The position numbers were made by a program, and so were the translations under genes. Below, piece after piece: positions 58,331 to 64,000 of a stretch of DNA of 64,000 nt. The notes under the pieces are model-generated. The model made no database searches and had not been told where the DNA came from. It saw only the letters and a list, made by a program, of their open reading frames with translations. Position 1 is the stretch's first letter. Every line of letters starts with the position of its first letter. This DNA is from Camellia lanceoleosa (Eukaryota > Streptophyta > Magnoliopsida > Ericales > Theaceae): assembly GCA_025200525.1 (NCBI GenBank), contig CM045768.1:48062425-48126424 (forward strand), read 5' to 3'.

Positions 58331-58910
58331 TAACCAAAACGGCAACCCAACCTAGTTGACTGGAGATCTCAAGATCTAGGTTCAAAGGGATAACCGAGTT
58401 GTGTATGACTTATAAGGATCACTGGGGAGTCAAACTCCTACCCATTTTTGTGATGAAATAGTGATGTCTGCAGCGTTTTAGGTTAAGTAATACTTTTAAT
58501 GATTCTTATATTTAGGTATACCTAGTGGAGTATGGTAGGATATTCTTCATAAGAATCACCTATATGAGTGTGAAGTTGGCCGGTTCTATGAGATTTGTGA
58601 AGTGCTACAAGTCTTTAGAGCACTCATGAAACACTAGGTTGTTCAGGGCCAAACTGAACACAATAGTGAGAACTAAACTATGTCTGAGAATATACTGTGT
58701 CAGTTCTATTGTCTTGGTTTACACAAATGACTGAACAGTTCAAGACATCATGTTCACTGGTTAGCTAGTAAATGCGATAGTGTCTTATAAGGGAATGTTT
58801 AAAGCCAAAAATTACTTATCTTTTGCAGAATATTTTCAATTTTTATACTCTCTGTAATTAGATCATGTTGTTACATTTTCTCTCTGTCAAATTCCATTCA
58901 TGTGGGGGAT
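58331..58910. other. Copia 3' untranslated region and polypurine tract
   Basis: Non-coding sequence between RNase H and the 3' LTR. It ends in CATGTGGGGGAT (58899-58910), the plus-strand primer. No additional gene seen. Confidence 0.7.
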
Positions 58911-60048
58911 TGTTGGAAAATTTAGTTTTTATAAGCTTATTTTGGGCCAATTTTGCGCCCAAATTTAAGTGGGGTCCAGACGTCTTTTAATGTGAATTCG
59001 AAGAGGTGACGTGTTTCTTGCCGCATGGCAAGTCACACGATGAAGACGGTTCGTCAAAATCATTTATGAGTGAATAGGAACTTGGCGTCAATTTCGGGTT
59101 CGTAGAATGAACAATTTAAGAATTAAATGTGGGTTTCCTTGTAAGGCTTGTCCCAAATTGGAAACTTAAGAAAACTTATGTGTGTGTATAAGTTTTAGGT
59201 GGCAACACTTGGGTTAGGCTCCAAGTGGCACCCCAAGTTTGTAGAAGGAAGGAGTTATAGATAAATGAAACCTTAGCTCAAACCACCACATGCGAGCGCG
59301 CACCGCCCCGTCCGGTCGTGCCGGGAGCGGGTGCGGGTCGGATCGGTTCTAATATTAATTTTTTGGAGAAAATTTATTTGAATTTTTTCCAAAATTCTTA
59401 ACGAAATTAATTCAAACTTGAACTTAATTTCCTGTCCAATGTTACATCTTCCAGTCTAATTTTTCCAAATAGTTTTTCAGATTTGTTGGAACCCAGACAA
59501 ATTCAAAACTGCCAAACAGGTTCAAAATTACCCAACAGTTTCCGGATAGATTCACAACTGCTGCAGTTATCTGTTCAAATTTGAGACTGCATCAGTTGAA
59601 TTCAAAACCAATCTGTTTATTCAAAATTCATACATGTTCGGACAGATTGTTTGCCTATAAATAGAGGCCATTTCCAACAGTCTTTGGGATTTGAAAATAG
59701 TTTGAAAAAATCATTTTCTTGCTGTCCAAATTTTGCTCTACTTGCATTGTTCTTCATATTAGTTATTTCGAGAAAATTCAGAGAATTAAGAACACATGTT
59801 TTGTTCGCCGTACAAATTGTTTGGAGTGCTACTACAATTTGTGAATATCATTGTATCCTGGGAGATAGACACCTTATATCCGTAAGCACCATAGCGGGGC
59901 GAATCTGTCTTAAGGACAGAGTGTCACACACTCGACTTGATCTTTTAAATATTCATTCGGTTTGGTAAAATAAATCCTGTAAGTTATTTATTTTATTTGT
60001 TTGATTTGGTTTCAATTTATTTATTATACACAAAAGATTGTTCCATCA
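58911..60048 (+). repeat. 3' LTR of the copia element
   Basis: 1138 bp with the same ends and TATAAATAG box (near 59656) as the 5' LTR. It has an expanded GC-rich stretch (59284-59342) with GGTGCGGGTCGG. The ORF at 59651-59968 falls in R-U5 and is not a gene. Confidence 0.9.
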
Positions 60049-60359
60049 ACTCGGCCATGATGTTTGGTGTGAACATGAAGAGGGACAATTGAACAGGACA
60101 CATGGCTAGATGTCCGGTCAATGAGAAGCTCAGACAATCAATGCTTGAACTCAAAGTAGACCAGGTCAAGGGAAAGCCCATGACGAGTAGGATAATATTT
60201 ATCAACTCATCAACTTCATTTTCAAAATAAATTATACCCTTCATAATTTCACAAATTCAAAATATTCTTTAAGATTTTAATGATATGTTGAAAACTATCA
60301 AATGGATTGAGATCATGTTCAAATTTTGTTTCAAACTAAAGCAGGTTTTTGCTCTTACT
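60049..60359 (-). other. Remaining 5' part of the PDC copy B intron
   Basis: Intron sequence between the donor CAA/GTAAGAGC (60359) and the copia insertion. With 50025-50076 it makes up an intron of about 360 bp before the insertion. No exon recognised. Confidence 0.65.
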
Positions 60360-60476
60360 TGGAAGCTCCCATCACCAATGTAAGCAATGACTCACTTGTC
60401 TGGAATAGCTTGGGCATAGCCTAGTGTTGCACCAACTGACCACCCTATTGAAGTATACTGCGATTGGAATTCGTAC
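60360..60476 (-). pseudogene. PDC pseudogene copy B, exon with cofactor motif
   Basis: It encodes [27 protein letters not shown] and IAYIGDGSFQ. The thiamine-diphosphate motif Gly-Asp-Gly-Ser is intact, unlike in copy A. A TGA replaces the Arg codon after PDK. The acceptor TTGCAG (60477) and donor GTAAGAGC (60359) look usable. Confidence 0.9.
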
Positions 60477-60662
60477 CTGCAACACCAACTTTTTCCAATT
60501 AGAAAAATTTAGTAAATTTTATGAACTCTTAACAATTTTTTAGAAACGAAAATAGACACCCAATGAATTTTTGTTTACGTTTTAAAATTTTTCTTTTATA
60601 AATATAAATACAAAATTGTAAATAAATGTTAACAAAGGAAACCCCAATATTTGGTTCTGTAT

Positions 60663-60846
60663 CCACATCCTTCTGGTAATTTTAGCTTCTGGCAATTATT
60701 AATGGAATCCCCTGCCTCCGAAATTACTACTATCTCATGTGAAAGCATCTTCTGTCTGTGTTGGAACAGAACATTAACCTTCAAGGGCTCACCAGCTTCA
60801 CATTTCACAGAAACTCCGTCAGAAACATACATTTTTTGATGATTTT
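60663..60846 (-). pseudogene. PDC pseudogene copy B, exon cut by the second Tat element
   Basis: It encodes [40 protein letters not shown] and [12 protein letters not shown]. The donor after CysGly reads AT instead of GT (copy A has GT). The exon is cut at 60846 by the LTR of the second Tat copy, so any 5' part of copy B must lie beyond the far end of that element, outside the window. Confidence 0.88.
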
Positions 60847-61384
60847 TGTGTGAGTGATTTTCTAGTCACATTGCCCTCCTTAGTGATTCAGCTGTAGAAC
60901 ACAGGCAGAATAGATGGCACCCTGTTGTCCTGCACAGAAAGAAAAGGCTCCGACAGTGGTTCTTCCACCCGGGGGCACTCCGACGATCAAGTCAGTATAT
61001 CTCTTAAAGATAATCAAGTATTCAACTCACAAGCTTGAGTGTAAAAACATACCTTAGACCTGTGGGGGTGCCTCTCTTTTATAGCCAATACAATCCTAGT
61101 CCCAATAGGAGCCTAACTCCAATGGACTCAGGATTACTGCTAATCTAGAACTCTCAGTGGGATTAGGATAAACCCTCTAAGAGTTTCATCTTTACCCAAA
61201 CTGAAGTCTTCTCTCAATCTAGGACTCTTGTCCTTTATCCGTTTATCTCGGATTCCGATATCTTCGGAGATAACCTCGGCAACTCCAAGATCACCTCGGC
61301 GTAACAACTACGACACGTGGCACCTCGGCTGACACATCGGCGTCACCTTGCCACGTGTTGGTACTCAGAAAATATATCCCCACA
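60847..61384 (-). repeat. 3' LTR of the second Tat element
   Basis: It ends (minus strand) in AAATCACTCACACA and starts TGTGGGGATATATTTTC. It keeps the ACACGTGGC box (61350-61358 on the minus strand) and CTATAAAAGAGAGG (TATA box near 61080). Divergence from the first element's LTRs includes substitutions and small indels, so it is an independent insertion. Confidence 0.92.
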
Positions 61385-62360
61385 ACTGCCCCCTAGGTTC
61401 TATTACCTCGGCATTCTGAGGTGATAGAACCTATATTGTTCCTCTTTCAAGTACTTCGGCACAAGAACTCTTCAGCCGAGGTCATTCATATCAGGCCGAC
61501 ATGTCTTCTTTCAAGAACAAGAATTCAAATGAACTATCCTACGCGCATGAGCTGTCATGCATCACTTCTCAACCGTTCCACTTATGCGTTATATCTTCAT
61601 TGGCCCGTGTCTGCGACGCGCCTGAAAACTGTTTTCCCTGCGTGCGCCGTTTGACGTGTGCATTGCTCCAGGCGCAACAAATGCCCGGTTTTGCCGCCGT
61701 TTCAAGTTTTTTTGATAAAAATTTTCTTTCTTTCTTCCTTTCTTTACTTTTGCACTCGATACTTACTCTTTCTCTCTCCAAACTTTCTCAAATCCGCCAT
61801 TGCTCTAGCTCCAAGCTCTGCAACCGTCCTCATTCTTCCATTCCAGCGAAGCTTTCACCGTTCCGTCGTGTCTACATCCGTTGTCTGACCTCGGCAATCT
61901 TCATACCGGCTCCAGTTATCTTGGTAAGCCTCTGTTCCTTTCATTCTTAATTCCTCTATGCTCGTTTTCTTTCTTGCTATCATTACTGCTTTGTTCAAAC
62001 CTTTGATTTTCTGAACTATTCATCTGGATGCGTATATTCCATGATTTCGCTTATGTTTTGAACACTTGCACTGTTTCGCCACTGTTCTTGAGCCTGTATT
62101 TCTTGTATTATTTATGCATTTGAGAACCCCACTTCTGTTCTTTATTTTGAAACTTCATTCTTATTTCTGTATTTTTTCCAGATCTGTGCCTTCAATCTTT
62201 GCTTTCGTAGATTTAGGTTTGGGATTTGTCTGTAGAACCTACCAATTCTTAGGAAAAACTGAAACAATCGTAACCAGTGTTTACCTAGGTTTTTGCCGAG
62301 GTTCCTATAACCCTTTAAGAACATCTTTTCTCTATAACCAAATTCTTTTACGCCGAAATC
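61385..62360. other. Non-coding 3' region of the second Tat element
   Basis: Polypurine tract, then sequence that serves as promoter and leader side of the antisense gene (C/T-rich stretch 61720-61900, possible intron with donor near 61924). No separate gene was recognised. Confidence 0.55.
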
Positions 62361-64000
62361 ATGGGTATGTGGAGACATAGGGTAGATACCCCGACCAAAC
62401 TTGAATACTTTAGGGAAGAGTTCAAAATTCCTGCCGACGTCCATCTGAGACTGGCTGGGGATGACTATTCAATCATGCCCACAGATGATACAATGCCCTT
62501 TCCCATAGTCACTTTTGCTGAATGTGGACTTTGGCTTCCATTCAATCCCCTTTTTCTTGAAGTTCTTCATTACTATAGGTTGAACCCTATGCAACTTACC
62601 ATTAACTCTTATCGAGTGATTAACGGTATTATAGCCTTAGCTAGGCAGGAGAATGTTAGGATCACCCTTGCCGACATCCAATTCTGTTATACCATGTGTG
62701 CTCTTAACCTAAAAGAAAAAGGTTTCGTCTATTACCTCAAGCCGAGGTCTACTGAATTCAAAATCGTAGCTGACCTTCCAGACTCCAACAAGAGGGCTGG
62801 AGATGACTATGTTATTGCTTCTGGAAATTGGAAATTTTCTCCAGACGAGGATGCCCATCTCTACCCTCTTCCTCGGTCAGTTAAAGAGGGCAAGGATAAG
62901 AAACCAGTGTTAATACTTAGTTGTTGCTTTTCAAGTCTTCAATATTTTATCTGTTTCTAATGTCTTGTTTTTTTCTTGCAGACGTTCGCAAGCCACCGAA
63001 ATTTTTTTGCCAATCTTACGTTCCCAGCAAGGACCTGAAAAAACTGCTGGACTTGCCAGTTCACAAGAGAAAAGCGCCTCTTCTTCTCAACTTTATTCCA
63101 ACATACAAGTCGACTTTACCCGACGTTCCGAGAACAAAGAAGAAAATTCTTTCTCCACCTACTGCTACAACTCTAACCGCTTCTACATCCCGAACAGATC
63201 AAGGATCAACTTCAGATCCAGCCGATCAACCATCAACTTCAGCTCCATACTTGATCCCTATACCTGAACGAAAACGTCGGTGAAGACTTATCAAAACTGC
63301 CGAGATGGGTCGCCCAAAGCCTGTTGCCGCAGATCTCCTAGCCGACCTCCCAACTGATGTTGACGTTCAGCCAACACAGAGCATGCCCCCACCAAAGCCG
63401 AAGAGAACCAAAAAGGCTCAGCCAAAGGCCAAAGCCACCGCAGTTGAGACTGAGGATACCCTGCCAATCTCCAAGCTGGCTGAGAGCGACAAGTCTCAAC
63501 ATTCTGCTGGGAAGAGGCGTGCAGAAACCCAGCCATCAGAATCTACTCAATCCAAGAAGCCGAGGTCATCGTCTGTGACAACCTCGGGGTCCAGAATACC
63601 AAAAGTCCCCTGGACACCTGAAATTACTTTAGAAGATAAACCTGTTCTTGCCAGCGATAGCGCCGATGACATCAACGTCGGTGTAGCACTCAGTACTACT
63701 CTACTCCTCCTAGGCGATCTTGAGCGTAATGCCAAAATAAGTGAGTATGAGAACTACGCCTTTATGCTTCAATGTTCTGTCCAAGTAAGTGTCTTTACGT
63801 GGAAACTTGTGTTCTCTTTCACTTTGTAAAATTTCATAACAATTTTTGCCTTGTGCTTTTTCAGGTCGTTCAACATGCCCACTCTCTCTCTATGTAAGCT
63901 TTTGAGACTAGGGAGAAGTTGGCCGACATGAAGAGGGAGTTTTCTGCCCTTCAAAGGATGAACAAAGGCCTCCAATCAAAAATGAAGAAGTTGGAAGACC
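62361..64000 (+). pseudogene. Antisense gene of the second Tat element (Transposase_28-like)
   Basis: ATGGGTATGTGG at 62361 opens exon 1 (to about 62916), with the same domain as 29451-28923 (IPADVHLRLAGDD, ECGLWLPFNPLF, YYRLNPMQLT). Exon 2 starts after TTCTTGCAG at 62982 and runs to the donor CAA/GTAAGTG (63784). Exon 3 starts after TTTTTCAG at 63865 and leaves the window. The exon 1 donor is changed from GGTAAG (first copy) to GATAAG. A TGA lies in exon 2 near 63281, and exon 3 has a TAA (63895-63897) at the same codon position as in the first copy. The linker of exon 2 (DKSQHSAGKRRAETQPSE) is better preserved here. Confidence 0.85.

Larger units (their letters stand above)
50077..60048 (+). 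mobile_element. Ty1/copia retrotransposon (9,972 bp, with a nested solo LTR)
   Basis: LTRs at 50077-51198 and 58911-60048 start TGTTG(G)AAAA and end TTCCAACA/TTCCATCA. The flanks ACCCG (50072-50076) and ACTCG (60049-60053) are a 5-bp duplication with one change. The polypurine tract CATGTGGGGGAT ends at 58910. Gene order gag, protease, integrase, reverse transcriptase, RNase H is that of copia. It sits in the PDC copy B intron between exons 60476-60360 and 50024-49930. The gag is interrupted by a solo LTR. The sequence after the 5' LTR (ATCTTAAGATAG) does not match the common tRNA-Met primer site. Confidence 0.93.
60847..64000 (-). mobile_element. Second Tat-type element, 3' end only, minus orientation
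   Basis: Its 3' LTR (60847-61384) is 538 bp and clearly related to the LTRs at 20091 and 30441. The polypurine tract, read on the minus strand as AACCTAGGGGGCAGT, borders it at 61385-61399. The interior has the antisense gene, here on the plus strand, and continues past the window end. It inserted into a PDC copy B exon. The duplication cannot be checked because only one side is visible. Confidence 0.92.

Noticed and set aside
59651..59968. 105-residue ORF in the copia 3' LTR
   Set aside because: It falls in R-U5 of the LTR; the matching part of the 5' LTR is not open over the same length.

Overview
The window looks like a TE-rich intergenic neighbourhood of a flowering plant nuclear genome, most likely a eudicot. 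The reasons are GT-AG introns, AT-rich non-coding DNA, a 25-codon cytosolic ribosomal protein gene split by a short intron, a CHUP1-type plant-specific gene, and LTR retrotransposons, MULEs and pararetrovirus-like sequence of plant type. No rRNA, tRNA, CRISPR or bacterial operon structure is seen.

Layout. (1) 1-6.5 kb: remains of a caulimovirid-like (endogenous pararetrovirus type) coat polyprotein, split by a 3.7-kb non-autonomous LTR element with a perfect 5-bp target duplication. (2) 7.8-11.8 kb: the only two genes that look intact, RPL41 (+) and a five-exon CHUP1-like gene (-), convergent. (3) 11.9-16.7 kb: three non-autonomous DNA elements with long inverted repeats (two with convincing 9-bp duplications). 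(4) 17.3-19.5 kb: pyruvate decarboxylase (PDC) pseudogene copy A (-), carrying an 878-bp hAT-like element in an intron and a 170-bp solo LTR in an exon. (5) 20.1-31.0 kb: a complete 10.9-kb Ty3/gypsy Tat-type element with 539-bp LTRs, gag-pol, and a spliced antisense gene near its 3' end. (6) 31.6-60.8 kb: PDC pseudogene copy B (-), whose four surviving exon pieces are spread over 29 kb by later insertions. (7) 60.8-64 kb: the end of a second Tat-type element in the opposite orientation, running out of the window.

The most unusual structure is the nest inside one PDC copy B exon (31,955-49,938). A 1.4-kb Pack-MULE carrying the first exon of a type-A response regulator sits there with a 9-bp duplication. 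Into its right end an autonomous-type MULE of about 12 kb (33,379-49,890) inserted with its own 9-bp duplication. That MULE has a mudrA-like transposase (-) and a Ulp1/C48 SUMO-protease-like gene (+), as in KAONASHI-type MULEs, and also a long intron made of a 103-bp tandem array. The array was later split by a 4.55-kb solo LTR, which itself took a 793-bp solo LTR. A separate 10-kb copia element sits in the next PDC intron, split by a 2.6-kb solo LTR.

Most transposon and PDC reading frames are broken; they are annotated as pseudogenes. Exon limits were read by eye from splice signals and family conservation and were not checked against any transcript or database.
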